64,000 nt of DNA from Erodium maritimum (GCA_963921825.1 OY997593.1:50638039-50702038); one strand, 5' to 3'. Numbered from the stretch's first letter, positions 23,821 to 33,895 are shown. Program-made: numbers and translations. Notes: generated by a model from the letters alone, not told the origin.

Positions 23821-25278
23821 CTGTAGTGGGAAGTTCACATTTACACTTTCCCTTTGCTAAATTCCTAGAGGTGTGTGAAATCGTCTCGCAATACACCATG
23901 CAAGGGCAACCTCGCATGAATGGTGTCACGGAGAGGCGAAACAAAACTCTTAAGAAAATGGTGAGAAGTATGATTAGTCATTCTTATTTACCATAATCAC
24001 TCTAGGGAGAGACAATTAAGACTGCAATATATATATACTGAACAGAGTACCTAGTAAAGCGGTAGCTAAAACCCCTTATGAATTATGGACAGGAAAAAGC
24101 CTAGTATTAGGCACTTGCACATTTGGGGTTGTCCAGCTGAGGCGAGGCCTTACAGGCCACGTGAGGATAAACTGGATTCCAGAACGGTTAGTTGCTACTT
24201 TGTTGGGTATCCTGAACGGTCAAGGGGTTTTATATTTTATGATCCCTCAACCAAGTCCTTTTTCGAAATGGGAAATGCGAGATTTCTTGAGGATGTTGTG
24301 TTTGAGGGGGTGAGAGTATTAGGAGTGTTGTCTTTGAAGAGGAATTCGTTCCTCTACCGGATGTTGCTATTAACAATGTTCAACCTGTTGACATTGTTAA
24401 AGACACATCTATCACTCCCTGGTCAAGTTCAAGAGGTTGTTCCCGAAGAGAAACCACAACTACCTCAAGAGGAAGTGCCACTTAGGCGATCCACTAAAGA
24501 CAGGATGAGTATAATCTCTAGTGATTATATTGTATTCCTTCAGGAACACGAGTTTGACACAGGGACGATGGAAGATGATCCAATCAACTTCCACTAGGTC
24601 AAACAAAGTGTTAACTGTCAAAAGTGGATCGATGCTATGAATGATAAGATAAAATCTATGCATGATAATGGCGTTTGGAAACTCATCAAGTTGCCTGAAG
24701 GTGTGAACCCCGTTGGTTGCAAATGGATATTTAAAACCAAGCGAGATTCGAAGGGCAATATTGAGAGGTATAAAACGCGTCTAGTTGTTAAGGGTTTTAC
24801 TCATAGGGAAGATATTGACTATAAAGAAAATTTCTCTGCAGTATCAGCGAAAGATTCTTTTAGAACAATAATGGCACTTGTAGCTCATTTGGATTTGGAG
24901 CTGCATCAGATGGATGTTAAGACGGATTTTCTCAATGGTGAAATTGAGGAAATCATATATATGGTACAACCAGAAAACTTTGTATCATGTGGCCCAAAGT
25001 CTGTGGTTTGTGAACTCAAAAGGTCCATCTACGATCTCAAGCAAGCTTCCCGTCAATGGTATCACAAGTTTCATACTATCATTACCTCGTATGGCTTTGA
25101 GGTCAATGTAGTGGATAATTGTGTATATCATAAGTTCAATGGGTGTAAATTCATCTTCCTAGTGCTGTATGTCGACGATATTTTGTTGGCAAGTAGCGAT
25201 ATAGGTTTGTTGCATGAAACCAAGAGATTTAAAAAAAAATCAAATGAAGGATCTTGGTGATGCAAATTTTGTGTTAGG
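23821..25278 (+). pseudogene. Copia pol: integrase tail and reverse transcriptase, broken
   Basis: After the deletion junction come QPRMNGVTERRNKTLKKMVR (end of the integrase core), several stops, then LHIWGCPAEARPYRPREDKL and VSCYFVGYPERSRGFIFYDP (integrase C-terminal region). A stop at 24595-24597 separates this from reverse transcriptase in the same frame: NPVGCKWIFKTKRDSKGNIE, LHQMDVKTDFLNGEIEEIIY, SIYDLKQASRQWYHKFH and the intact catalytic box LYVDDILLAS near 25165-25195. A frameshift at the A-rich stretch near 25235 ends the long frame. The gene is cut at 25278 by solo LTR E inside the DANFVLG motif and resumes at 28615. Confidence 0.88.
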
Positions 25279-25433
25279 TGTAAAGACCGAGAAAAACTTA
25301 ACGTTTAAATTATTAAATAATAACGTCGAGGTTAGGAACGAGTTTGTTTTGTGTAAAAAAAAAGGGAAGTGAGCTGACTGGGCCGGTCAGGTCCAGGCCC
25401 AAATCCGCTAAAACCAAGCCCGAAGCCCAACCA

Positions 25434-25460
25434 TATAAACCCATTTAGGGTTTCATTTCA
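25434..25460 (+). promoter_or_regulatory. LTR E core promoter (TATA box plus AGGGTTTCA)
   Basis: TATAAA at 25434-25439 is followed after a few bases by TTTAGGGTTTCATTTCAG. The same arrangement is seen in LTR D (TATAAAG at 45101-45107, then TTTTAGGGTTTCA) and on the minus strand in LTR C (TATTTATA at 39353-39360, then TTTTAGGGTTCA). Confidence 0.6.
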
Positions 25461-27124
25461 GCATTTTTGGTTCTCCTCCCTTGCTTGCGCAGCAGCAGCC
25501 TCTCCCGATCCCACCTACCTCTCTCTCCTTCCCTCCTCGCAGACCCGTTCCCGGCCACCACCAGCTCCGGCCGCCGTCGTCCCGAGCCCCTTTCGCCCGT
25601 CGCCCGAGTCCCGGACCTCCTTTCCTCATCTCCCGTTCAACCCGCTGCCGTCTTTTCTCCCCCACCCGAGCCCCGACTTCTCCTTCTTCGATCAATCCAC
25701 GACGACGACGCCGCCGCCGTTCCGAGCTCCTCGCACCGTCCTTCTTCTTCCCGGAGCGTGGCCGAACTCCCGGCCAGCTCCCGTGCTCGACTCCGGCCAT
25801 AGATCCCCGCCACAGATCGCCGGCCATGCCCTCGTCCCGAGCTTCTCGCCGGCGCGTTCGATAGATCCGGGATGGAGCCACCATGGCCGTCCGGATCTGA
25901 GGCGAGAAGGGTCCCGCCGTGCTCCCCACCGCCGCCGTGCACCGCCGTGCGCCGCCGTGCACCGCCGCCGTGCACCGCCGTGCGCCGCCGCCGCCCTTGC
26001 TGTCCCTCCTACGGTTAGCCCCTACCACCGGGCGACCCTGGTCGGCCGGATTAAAATCGAGCCTTTTTCCTTAGTTGTTGTCCGTTCGTTTTGGATCTGG
26101 AAAATTGTTAAAATAGAAATCTCTTCTGGACAAATCGAGTTAGATCTGAACTGGTTGGAAACAAATCAATTGAAATTGAAAAGAAAATCCATTTGAAACG
26201 AAAAACAGTTTTAAAAGAAAAAGGAAAAGAAATCAGTTTTGAGATTAAGGGTTTAAAATAACGGTTTTAAGTTAAAAATGGTTTTAACTGGGTTTGGAGC
26301 TCAAAATCAGTGGAAAATGAATTTAAGACAAAAACGGTTTTGAAGCGAGTAGTTTGAGGAACGAATCGTTCGGAAAATGAACTAAAACGACTTTGGTTTT
26401 AGAAAATTGATTTAAGGAGAACAATCAGATTTGAAAATAAAAGGGAAGTAAAATCAGTTCGATTTAAAACAGAATTTGAGCAGTTAATCGACTGGAACTC
26501 GGGTTAAAATGGACTGCTAATTGGGTTTAGAAAGGAACAAAAGCGGACCGTTGAATCGGACCTCGGGATTCGTGCATTGGGACCGTGCCTCGGAAACATG
26601 CACCGGTTTCGATGCTTGGGTACTCAAACCCGATTCGCCGTGACACCGCTTTTATCCCGCTCGAGTCTAAAGGACAACTGTCGGTTTTAAACTGGATAAA
26701 TCGTGACCTTTCAATTAACCTAGGAACCGCCTCTAATTATGGCTTTCGTGTTATCTTTAGCGTCTGGCTTCGATCGAGGTGAAGCCCGGAGGTAACGAGC
26801 CAGATCGTCAGCAGCTGGGAGACGCTGCTGTGGTATCGTCTTGAGGTAGGGAAAAGTAGCCGGATCTCGGCCCTGATTAGGGAAAGGTAACTGTAGAATT
26901 GCATGTGACACCGGGGTGTCGTGAGTTATTTAGGTTATCGAATATTAGAAAGGCATGATACGGGAACGTAGCAATTATTAGCAAAGCATGTGACACTTAG
27001 TAGTGTCGTAGGAGTAGTGAGCTTAGCGATACTAGAATTACTGGAGGCATATGACCATGCCCGGAGGTTGTTTGTGAAACTAGCGATCTTAGGACTGTTG
27101 GAGGCATCGACTATGCCGGAGGTT

Positions 27125-27660
27125 GCTTTGCGTTAACTGTTGTTGAGTTTGGGTGGCCTTGAGAGCCCGTGTTGTTTATTGTCGAGTTTGGGTGGCCTTG
27201 AGAGCCGTGTTGTTTATTGTTGAGTTGGGTGGCCTTGAGAGCTGTGTTGTTTATTGTTGAGTTTGGGTGGCCTTGAGAGCCGTGTTGTTTATTGTCGAGT
27301 TTGGGTGGCCTTGAGAGCCGTGTTGTTTATTGTTGAGTTTTGTGTGGCCTTGAGAGCCCGTGTTACTATTGCTGAGTCTTGGGTGGTCATGAGAGCCCGT
27401 ATTGTCATTTTGGTGTTTTGGGTGGCAGTGAGTGCCCGTGGGGTTGTGAACCCGTGTCTTTATTGTTGGTGGTTTTGAGTGCCCGTGGGGTTGTTGAGCC
27501 CGTGAGTTATGGTTGGTGTCTTGGGAGGCCGTGAGTGCCTGTGGGGCTGTTGAGTCCGTGTCTTACTGTCGGTGTGTCTTGGGAGGCCGTGAGTGCCTGT
27601 GGGGCTGTTGAGTCCGAGTTTTACTGTTGAGGTGTCTTGAGTGGCCTTGAGTGCCTGTTT
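27125..27660 (+). repeat. Minisatellite in LTR E (GAGTTTGGGTGGCCTTGAGA)
   Basis: About six units of roughly 42 bp (GTTGTTTATTGTTGAGTTTG then GGTGGCCTTGAGAGCCGT) are followed by longer units containing GTCTTGGGAGGCCGTGAGTG. The array is homologous in kind to 11500-11775 and 46930-47290, but copy number and unit length differ. Confidence 0.8.
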
Positions 27661-27719
27661 GTTGAACTTTCTTGTGTTTGTGGTTGTGTTTGCCTGAACC
27701 GACTGTGTGTCGGGGAGTG

Positions 27720-27970
27720 GTGTGGATTTTGGCAGGTTACGAGCATTCTTCGGCTGGCCTGACCAAACTCGAGCCTCGGCAGGTTCTGAGCATTCTTCGG
27801 CTAGCCTGTTCCGTGTCCGGATCCCGAAAGGTTATGAGCATTCTTCGGCTAGCCTGATCCGTGACCGGGTCCCGGCAGGTTACGAGCATTCTTCGGCTGG
27901 CCTGATCCGTGTACGAGGCTCGGCAGGTTCTGAGCATTCTTCGGCTAGCCTGATCCGTGTTCGTGTCTTT
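27720..27970 (+). repeat. Minisatellite in LTR E (GAGCATTCTTCGGCTAGCCT)
   Basis: Five units of roughly 50-60 bp contain CGGCAGGTTCTGAGCATTC, TTCGGCTAGCCTGATCCGTG and a variable end. It lies where LTR F carries its TCGACA/TGTCGA array and LTR D its GGTCGACCGCCTGG array. Confidence 0.8.
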
Positions 27971-28327
27971 GGGGAAGGTCGTCATTGGTTGTTGTGTCGG
28001 TTTTACTTTACGAGTTGAGGTTGAGTCTGGTGAGGGAGGTTACTGAGCAGCTGGTTTGTGATCCTTTGTGATCTTGTTTGGTGTGCGATCCTTTGTGATC
28101 TTGTTTGGTGTTGTGTCGTTTCTTTCGAGTCCTTGGGAGAGGTCGTGATCGTTGTGTCGGGTCTACTTTACCTGTCAAAGTGTTGAGTTGGTCAAGGAAG
28201 GTAACAGTGGGTGTATGATCAGTCAGGGTCCTTGGGTTGGGGACAGTGTCCCCCGGTGTAGACTTTATTATTGGTGTTACCGGCATTGTCTGCTAATTAT
28301 GCCGTAGTCAGTCTGTTATCCGTGGTG

Positions 28328-28343
28328 GTGAGCGAACGCTCAC
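28328..28343. promoter_or_regulatory. Conserved palindrome GTGAGCGAACGCTCAC of LTR E
   Basis: Identical to the motifs in LTRs F and D. It is followed by CCCTAGCTGCTTTTCCTACA, as in LTR D. Confidence 0.55.
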
Positions 28344-28614
28344 CCCTAGCTGCTTTTCCTACAGGTACTGATCACAGGACGGACTAGGTGAGCTCTCGAA
28401 GCTTGTGGAGCTAGGAGCGGAGTCCGAGTTGTTTTTGAGTCTAGTGACGGATACCTACTTTTGCCCACTTGTTGGAACGTGTTTTAAATTGTATTTATCA
28501 TTTTGTTGAACTAAACTGGTATTGTAAAGTGTTTTAATGGAAATGGTTTCAAAGTGTTTTCTTATTTTAAACGTTCGCGTCCCGAGTTCGGTTTACTGAA
28601 ATTGGGGCGTGACA

Positions 28615-29496
28615 TTAGGAATCAAGATACACCAAGATCGCTCTCGTGGTATTCTTGGGTTATCACAAAAGAACTATATCGAAAGGGTTCTTGCCAGGTT
28701 TGGCATGAAAGATTGTATACTAGGAGATACTCCAATCGTTAAAGGAGACAAGTTTAGTCTCAAACAGTGCCCCAAGAATGAATTAGAAAGAAAGGAAATG
28801 CTTAAGATTCCATATGCTTCGGCTGTTGGGAGTCTTATGTATGCTCAAGTATGTACCCATCCAGATTTGGCGTACATAGTCGGCATGTTGGGCAGATACT
28901 TAAGTGACCCTAGTATGGATCATTGGAAAGCGGCCAAATGGGTCATGAGGTACTTACAAAGAACAAAGTAATACATGCTCACCTATCGGAAGTCAGAAAA
29001 TTTGGAGATCATTAGGTATTCTGACTCCGATCTTGCGGGTTGCCAAGATATTAGGAGATCCACTTCTAGCTATGTTTTTCTGTTGTAAGGAGGAGCTATA
29101 TCTCATATAAGTGCTGAGCAGACACTTATAGCTCCTTCCACCATGGCAGCAGAATTCATAGCTTGTTATGAGGCAACCGATCAGGCTATATGGCTGCGAA
29201 ATATTGTCACCGGGCTGCGGGTTCTGGATGGAATCTAAAGACCTCTAAAGGTCTATTGTGACAATCTTTAGGCAGTTATGTATTCGAATAACAATAGAAG
29301 CTCGTCAAAGTCTAAACAAATAGACATTAAGTTTCTGGTTGTTAAAGAAAGAGTTCAGAGCAGGATAGTGTCTATTGAGCATATAGGAACAAACTACATG
29401 CTAGCGGACCCACTAACTAAGGGCTTGACACATAAAGTATTTCATGAGCATACTGCTCATATGGGTGTTGTCTTATTTGACGGTATGCGGTTTTAG
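28615..29496 (+). pseudogene. Copia pol continuation: end of reverse transcriptase and RNase H
   Basis: It resumes after LTR E with IKIHQDRSRGILGLSQKNYI, then VGSLMYAQVCTHPDLAYIVG and the RNase H domain: IRYSDSDLAGCQD, SAEQTLIAPSTMAAEFIACY, a degenerate VYCDNL and HIGTNYMLADPLTKGL. The frame ends at 29494-29496. At least four stops or frame changes interrupt it (near 28969, 29087, 29236 and 29269). The order and motifs are those of copia RNase H, which removes the RNA strand during reverse transcription. Confidence 0.85.
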
Positions 29497-29933
29497 TGGG
29501 AGTTTGTTGCCTATGTTTTCTATTCAGAATGACACTATACTTGTTAAGTATTCTGCAGAATAAAGTTGATGATGTTATTGTCATTGTTGCTCTGAATGTT
29601 TTGTCTTTCAATTGCGGTTTAGCATTAGGTTTGAAAGACTAAATATTGATCTCACTTAAGCATTAAGAACCAAGTAGAAATAGGCATGAATGATATCTCA
29701 TTGCATGAAATTTCCAGTCACACATCCATACTTGATCTATGTCATTGAATGTATTTGGCATGATGATCATTGATGTGTCTAGTTACGATTGTTGTAGCAA
29801 AGGCCGCTTTGGTCTCATGTTGGTATAGGAGATGGACCAGATTGACTAAGAGGGAATGTTTTAAGAATATTGACCATTTTGTGAGTACATACAATTTTCA
29901 AATATAATTGTCATTAGGAATCAATTTGTAGCC

Positions 29934-29945
29934 CAAGTGGGATAT
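29934..29945 (+). promoter_or_regulatory. Copia polypurine tract
   Basis: CAAGTGGGATAT-type purine-rich text lies directly before the 3' LTR, the site where plus-strand DNA synthesis starts in such elements. Confidence 0.65.
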
Positions 29946-30363
29946 TGTTGGGTTATTTTATAATCCAACGTGTGGGCTTACAAATTGGAATAGTATATTT
30001 GGGGTCAATGATTCGTATTGGGCTGCTTGTTGGGAAGCCCAATTTAAAACGTTAATGAGTATGGGCTTTGCAATGTGTGATACCCATATAAATCTGATTA
30101 GAGTAATGAGCTTTATTCAGATTCTATATATATAGGCAATTAGGGTTTGGTCCCCAAGATTAATCAGTCGTCTTTCTTTCTCCTCCATCCTCATCCATTG
30201 AGTGAGAGCACATGGAGAGCATAAGGGATTAATCTGTGGAAGACCAAAACCATTCTTGTTCTCATGGAATCATCAGGTACGTTTTCTATGTTGTTCTACG
30301 TTTAAATCCCGATTGTTTGACTAAGCGTTGGATTCTTAAGGGATTCGATATTCGGTTCTAACA
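29946..30363 (+). repeat. Copia 3' LTR
   Basis: A 418-bp LTR from TGTTGGGTTATTTTATAATC to TATTCGGTTCTAACA, followed by the target duplication ATAAG. Confidence 0.88.
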
Positions 30364-30365
30364 AT

Positions 30366-30494
30366 AAGGTCATCGTCACAGACCGTTCTGTTGACACCAA
30401 TGTTCATGATCACATCATAGTGCTATCAAAGGAGCGAATGAAACACAAGTTTACAGTAAAATGGTGTTTGATGTTTTTGGTTGAAGTTGCTTAA
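30366..30494 (+). pseudogene. Possible host-gene C-terminal remnant (part 3), product unknown
   Basis: Directly after the copia target duplication, an open frame of 42 codons runs KVIVTDRSVDTNVHDHIIVL, continues through FTVKWCLMFLVEVA and stops at 30492-30494. The amino-acid mix looks like real coding sequence, but I do not recognise the family. Removing the copia element joins it to 20975-21098 in a frame that is open there; an earlier stop appears at the hAT junction. It may be the last exon of a gene destroyed by transposons, or chance. Confidence 0.35.
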
Positions 30495-31012
30495 AAGCTA
30501 ATCTTGTTACGTAAATATTAGTTCATATTATTAAAATAAATAGGATAAGATGATAATGCAACCATAATTTGTATTGTATATTGTTAGTGATGGTAAGGTG
30601 CCAAACTTTTCGGCACATCTTTAGCATCTCTTTACTATTAATAGTTTTAGTAGTTGTAAGTTTATAGTATAAGTAGCTAGGGACTCAAAGATAGAAAAAT
30701 GTGCATTGTGTGCATCCATAATAAAAACACTTGCCCTTTGTGTTCTCGTGGTATATGTTGTTTACGTTCTTAGTTTCAACATGTTATTCCCTTGACACCA
30801 ATGATAAAGAAACACAATTTTGTTTGCCCCAATACTCATAAACACAGCCAATCTATGATTACACAGATACACGAACTTATTCTTGAAAAAGAGAGGATAC
30901 GGGAAATATATGCCAACGCCTCTGAACGTATATATATATATATATATACGTCACGAGTTTTGGCTTATTACAACAAACAGACATAAGAATTTAATTAAGA
31001 CCCATATGTTGA
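30495..31012. other. Intergenic DNA downstream of the lectin gene
   Basis: AT-rich sequence with no coding text or repeats shared with the rest of the window, apart from a (TA)10 microsatellite at 30929-30948. On the minus strand, TTGTAATAAG near 30964-30973 is a candidate weak poly(A) signal for the lectin gene. Confidence 0.5.
30929..30948. repeat. (TA)10 microsatellite
   Basis: Uninterrupted TA repeat of 20 bp between GAACG and CGTCACG. Confidence 0.9.
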
Positions 31013-31553
31013 TTATGGCCTTACAAAGATGCCGATGGAGTTAAGCACATAATCACCGCTGCGACCGTGGAAGCCAACAATGGCTCCCCTTTTGATCGTC
31101 AGAGAAAAAGCTGTGCCGTTTTCTTGGCCAAATGGTCCGATTTTTCTTCCAAGATTCGTCGTGAACTCCAGCGACGTTATGGCATCCGACACATCGTAGA
31201 AGTCACTGTACGTTCCACTTATGGCCGTCAGGTACTCTCGAGGCCAGTCCAGCACAATCTACATTCAACAATATCATTTTCTTAGGTTAGTTTATAAAGT
31301 GATCACAATAAGAAAAAAGAAAATAATAAATAAATAAAACAGTGAAAAAAATAACCTCGGATTCTTCACCTCCGGGGCCACCAAAATGGGGAGAGTGTTC
31401 GAGTCTTCCATCGGTGGATTGGGTGACGAATGAGAGCGCATCCACAGCCTCTCCGTGTCGGATAGTGATATTGGTAATGCCTCCTCCTCGGGCCTCGAAG
31501 GTCCAAGCCTCTCCTCCACTGCCTCCCCACGGTGCCACCTCTACGCTGTTCAT
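31013..31553 (-). CDS. Jacalin-related lectin, two exons, 147 aa
   Basis: This encodes a single jacalin domain, a beta-prism fold that in plants binds mannose- or galactose-type glycans. No signal peptide is visible, so a cytosolic/nuclear lectin is likely. Exon 1 (31553-31356, 66 aa) reads APWGGSGGEAWTFEARGGG, ITIRHGEAVDALSF and HFGGPGGEESE. Exon 2 (31258-31013, 81 aa) reads IVLDWPREYLTAISGTY, ITSLEFTTN, FGQENGTAFSL and GFHGRSGDYVLNSIGIFVRP. The 97-bp intron starts GTTATT and ends TGTAG and keeps phase 0. Length equals one family domain, and start, splice sites and stop are intact. The sugar-binding loop, usually G-x-x-x-D, reads G134-D-Y-V-L-N139: one extra residue and Asn for Asp. It has no neighbour in an operon-like sense, and transposons flank it on both sides. 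Confidence 0.9.
31259..31355 (-). other. Intron of the jacalin-related lectin gene
   Basis: A 97-bp AT-rich intron with donor GAG|GTTATT and acceptor TGTAG|ATT on the minus strand. It lies between GGPGGEESE and IVLDWP, a position that keeps the domain intact. Confidence 0.85.
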
Positions 31554-31608
31554 CGACTTTTAACTTGTCTTCTTTCTGGTTTTGTGCCTTCCATACATGT
31601 TAAGGAAG

Positions 31609-31617
31609 CTATTTATA
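31609..31617 (-). promoter_or_regulatory. TATA box of the lectin gene
   Basis: TATAAATAG on the minus strand, about 55-65 bp upstream of the ATG at 31553. That leaves room for transcription to start about 30 bp before the ATG. Confidence 0.65.
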
Positions 31618-31683
31618 AAGGAATCAGTCTCATGTTTTCAAATTTAAGTTTTTCTTTATTATATAAAACAATACAACGTACCT

Positions 31684-31722
31684 GGCCACGTAAGTGTGTT
31701 GGCTGTGTGCCACTGTCCAATA
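31684..31722 (-). promoter_or_regulatory. Candidate upstream elements: ACGTGGC core and CCAAT box
   Basis: On the minus strand ACGTGGC (31685-31691) matches the ABRE/G-box core of stress- and abscisic-acid-responsive promoters. ATTGG (31717-31721), the reverse of CCAAT, lies further upstream. Short motifs like these occur by chance, so this is suggestive only. Confidence 0.3.
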
Positions 31723-31981
31723 ATATTCACATTCCTCACGTTTTCTACAAATTCACATTTTTATACGGTGAAGAATCTAACATTGGGTGTATGAGAGCAG
31801 AGTTCAAGCATAATTTTTATACATAATTATGTCTTCAGTTATCTCATACTACATTTGTTGGGTTGATTATGATTGTTAATGTTATTGCTTGTTTAATATT
31901 TGTAGTACGGGGAGCTATGCCCTAATATGTACGGAGTATAATATGATCATGTATGATATTTAAATAACACTTTGATTTATT
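31723..31981. other. Upstream region of the lectin gene, no feature seen
   Basis: AT-rich DNA between the proximal lectin promoter and the retroposon at 31994. No coding text or repeat is recognised. Confidence 0.4.
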
Positions 31982-31993
31982 TTTCGTGAATAC

Positions 31994-32935
31994 CATCTTG
32001 CGAGAGCCTTTCTCCAAATACCTTACGCCTCACGCCTCTGTATTATTTCCAGTCATCGTCGATGGTTACAATGTCTTTGGCCATGGCTGCCGACAGTCTC
32101 CTCCTCCTCTCCTTCTTCTCCTTTTCCCTAGTCCTTTCTTTGTTTTCGATTTTCTGTTTTCTCGCACCAAGGTGGAGCTCGGCCACCCCTTCCTGTTGTC
32201 TCCCTCACGCCATCGTTGCTTTTGGCTATTGGAGCTCCGTGTTCGCCGCTGCAACCTCGCCAGAGTTCGTCTCGCAGTAGCAACGTCCCGGCCATCCCCG
32301 GCCTCCGAAGACCTGTGACGGGGTTCCGCGCCGGCCTCTTCTCCCCTGCATGTGGCCCTGCTCGTTACCAGTGCTTGTGGCCACTCCAACCTGAACGCCA
32401 CCGACCAAGGGAAAAAACCTAGCCACCAAAGGGAAAAACCCTGTCTCTCTTATTATCATATCGTCACCGACTACCACTCGCCGCCATAATTGTCATCGTC
32501 TTCGGCATGTGGGCTTGGGATCTGGGGGGAGGAACAGTAAGGGGGTGCAGTTCTCCACGACATCTTAGCACAGGGAGGAAAAAAGGAGGGTATCACCGTA
32601 GGTTTCTCCGCTTTGACGCTTTCTATTTCAATAAGGACTTATGGTTCGATAGGTCGGTTAGTTTGGTTAGATTGGTTTCGACTCATGTACTGTTTTAGGA
32701 TTTGGTTTTTAGGTCATTTAAATTTCTCGTTTAGTACCTTTGAAATGTCGGTAAGGGGATGTCCTAAGTTAGTATCTGCGAGCAGAAGCAATATTTTTCT
32801 ACGGGTACATGAGTGTCGGGTTGCCTGCGGACGACCAAGACACATATCTGGAACTCAGGGCTTTTACGCCCTATCATGTATGATTTATTTCTTGCATTAA
32901 TGCACTTATCCAGTTACTCGTTTCAAAAAAAAATC
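31994..32935 (+). mobile_element. Poly(A)-type retroposon of 942 bp, family unknown
   Basis: The sequence ends in CGTTTCAAAAAAAAATC. TTTCGTGAATAC flanks it on both sides (31982-31993 and 32936-32947), a 12-bp perfect duplication as produced by LINE machinery. The body has a C/T-rich first half (around 32090-32260) and a unique second half, with no reverse transcriptase text. It may be a 5'-truncated LINE 3' region, a SINE-like passenger or a processed transcript. Confidence 0.75.
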
Positions 32936-32947
32936 TTTCGTGAATAC

Positions 32948-33279
32948 TATGTAGGAAAAAAATTAAATCAAATATGGATAGATAAATTTTATATATATAG
33001 AAACATTGTATATACTATTTAATATTTAACTACAACAAAAATTAGATTTATATATTTGAATAATCAATATTTTATAAGATATGTGCACATCATTAGAGTA
33101 TGATGAGACCCGATTTATTGTAATTTAGATATTCACAAGCAGATGTGAAATTAGTATTGACTACAAACAGTGCACTTGTGATAACATTTATTGGGAAAAT
33201 GAATGATGGCAATTTTATTTGTTCTCAAATTCTCATTGGTTACCTGAATGTACCTAGAAAGCCATGAATGAATAATGAG
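32948..33279. other. AT-rich unique DNA
   Basis: No coding text, RNA gene or repeat recognised between two retroposon insertions. Confidence 0.4.
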
Positions 33280-33645
33280 TTATTCGGATTTCAAATCCTG
33301 ATTGTTTTTTTTAGTTTTTTGGGAGTGTTTTCTCTGTGATCTTGGGTTGATCTTTTCTTCTTGTAAGCATGTGCTGGTTGTTGTTCTTTAGGGTTCGTTT
33401 TTTCAATTTAGTGTTGTATTTTCTTCTTCGTTGTTCTTGGTTCTGGGATTTTTGGGTTTGTTTCTTAGTTGTATTTGGTTGTAATCTGGTTATTTTCTTG
33501 GTCGTGGTCTAGTTGTTTCCCTTATAAGTCAACTTTGGTTGTCTTAGGGTTTCTTTTGAAGGTCTATAGTTGGTTCTTGTAATCCCTTTTCACCTCAAAA
33601 GAGTATTTATAAATTTTAATATGCTTTGCCGATCAAAAAATAATA
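33280..33645 (+). mobile_element. 5'-truncated LINE 3' end
   Basis: T-rich 3'-UTR-like text (TTCTTGTAAGCATGTGCTGG, GTTGTCTTAGGGTTTC) ends at GCCGATCAAAAAATAATAATG. This resembles the tail GTTGATCAAAAAATAAAAAA of the LINE at 53980. A possible short duplication, AATAATGA, lies near 33272 and 33643. Confidence 0.5.
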
Positions 33646-33779
33646 ATGAAATGTTTATTTGCCTCTATTTAAAGTTTGATTGTGCACGACTATCGAGTTA
33701 TTTTCATAAGAGTATTTATAAAGTAAATTTGTAGCTTATTACACCAAATCAATATATAAGAACAATATTGTCTCCACTT

Positions 33780-33895
33780 CCAAAATCCCCCCAACTCATT
33801 CAATTCCTATTAGAAAGAACAAGTAGAGTTTTAGAGATGATGAGGCTGGAATTTGGGATTACTGTAAGGTCTTAGGGATAAAAGCATATATTGCT
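33780..33895 (+). pseudogene. LINE 2 ORF1 C-terminal fragment, 5' of a nested insertion
   Basis: One frame reads DDEAGIWDYCKVLGIKAYIA, matching KSPWDYCKSIGIKALVADHL of the ORF1 of LINE 3 near 49210-49280. The fragment is cut at the target site of the retroposon at 33896 and continues at 40138. Confidence 0.65.

Larger units (their letters stand above)
25279..28614 (+). mobile_element. Solo LTR E (superfamily 2) inserted in copia pol
   Basis: It starts TGTAAAGACCGAGAAAAAC and ends GAAATTGGGGCGTGACA. It is flanked by TTAGG on both sides (25274-25278 and 28615-28619), a perfect 5-bp duplication. Length is 3,336 bp. Layout: TATA box near 25434, a GC-rich block at 25460-26050, an AT-rich stretch, minisatellites at 27125-27960 and a palindrome at 28328-28343. 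The open frames in the GC-rich block are low-complexity and show no domain. Confidence 0.92.
21099..30363 (+). mobile_element. Ty1/copia LTR retrotransposon, internally deleted
   Basis: Two LTRs starting TGTTGAGTTATTTTATAATC (21099) and TGTTGGGTTATTTTATAATC (29946) bracket gag, an integrase tail, reverse transcriptase and RNase H in copia order. Flanks are ACAAG (21094-21098) and ATAAG (30364-30368), a 5-bp duplication with one change. A solo LTR (25279-28614) sits inside. All coding parts are interrupted, and the protease and integrase core are missing. Confidence 0.88.

Noticed and set aside
25453..26028. Overlapping long open frames on both strands
   Set aside because: High GC content and simple GCC/CCG repeats remove stop codons on all frames. 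No homology pattern is visible.
32062..32280. Short protein with a hydrophobic N-terminus that looks like a signal peptide
   Set aside because: It sits within the poly(A) retroposon, in a C/T-rich stretch that yields Leu/Ser/Phe in any frame. There is no supporting gene structure.
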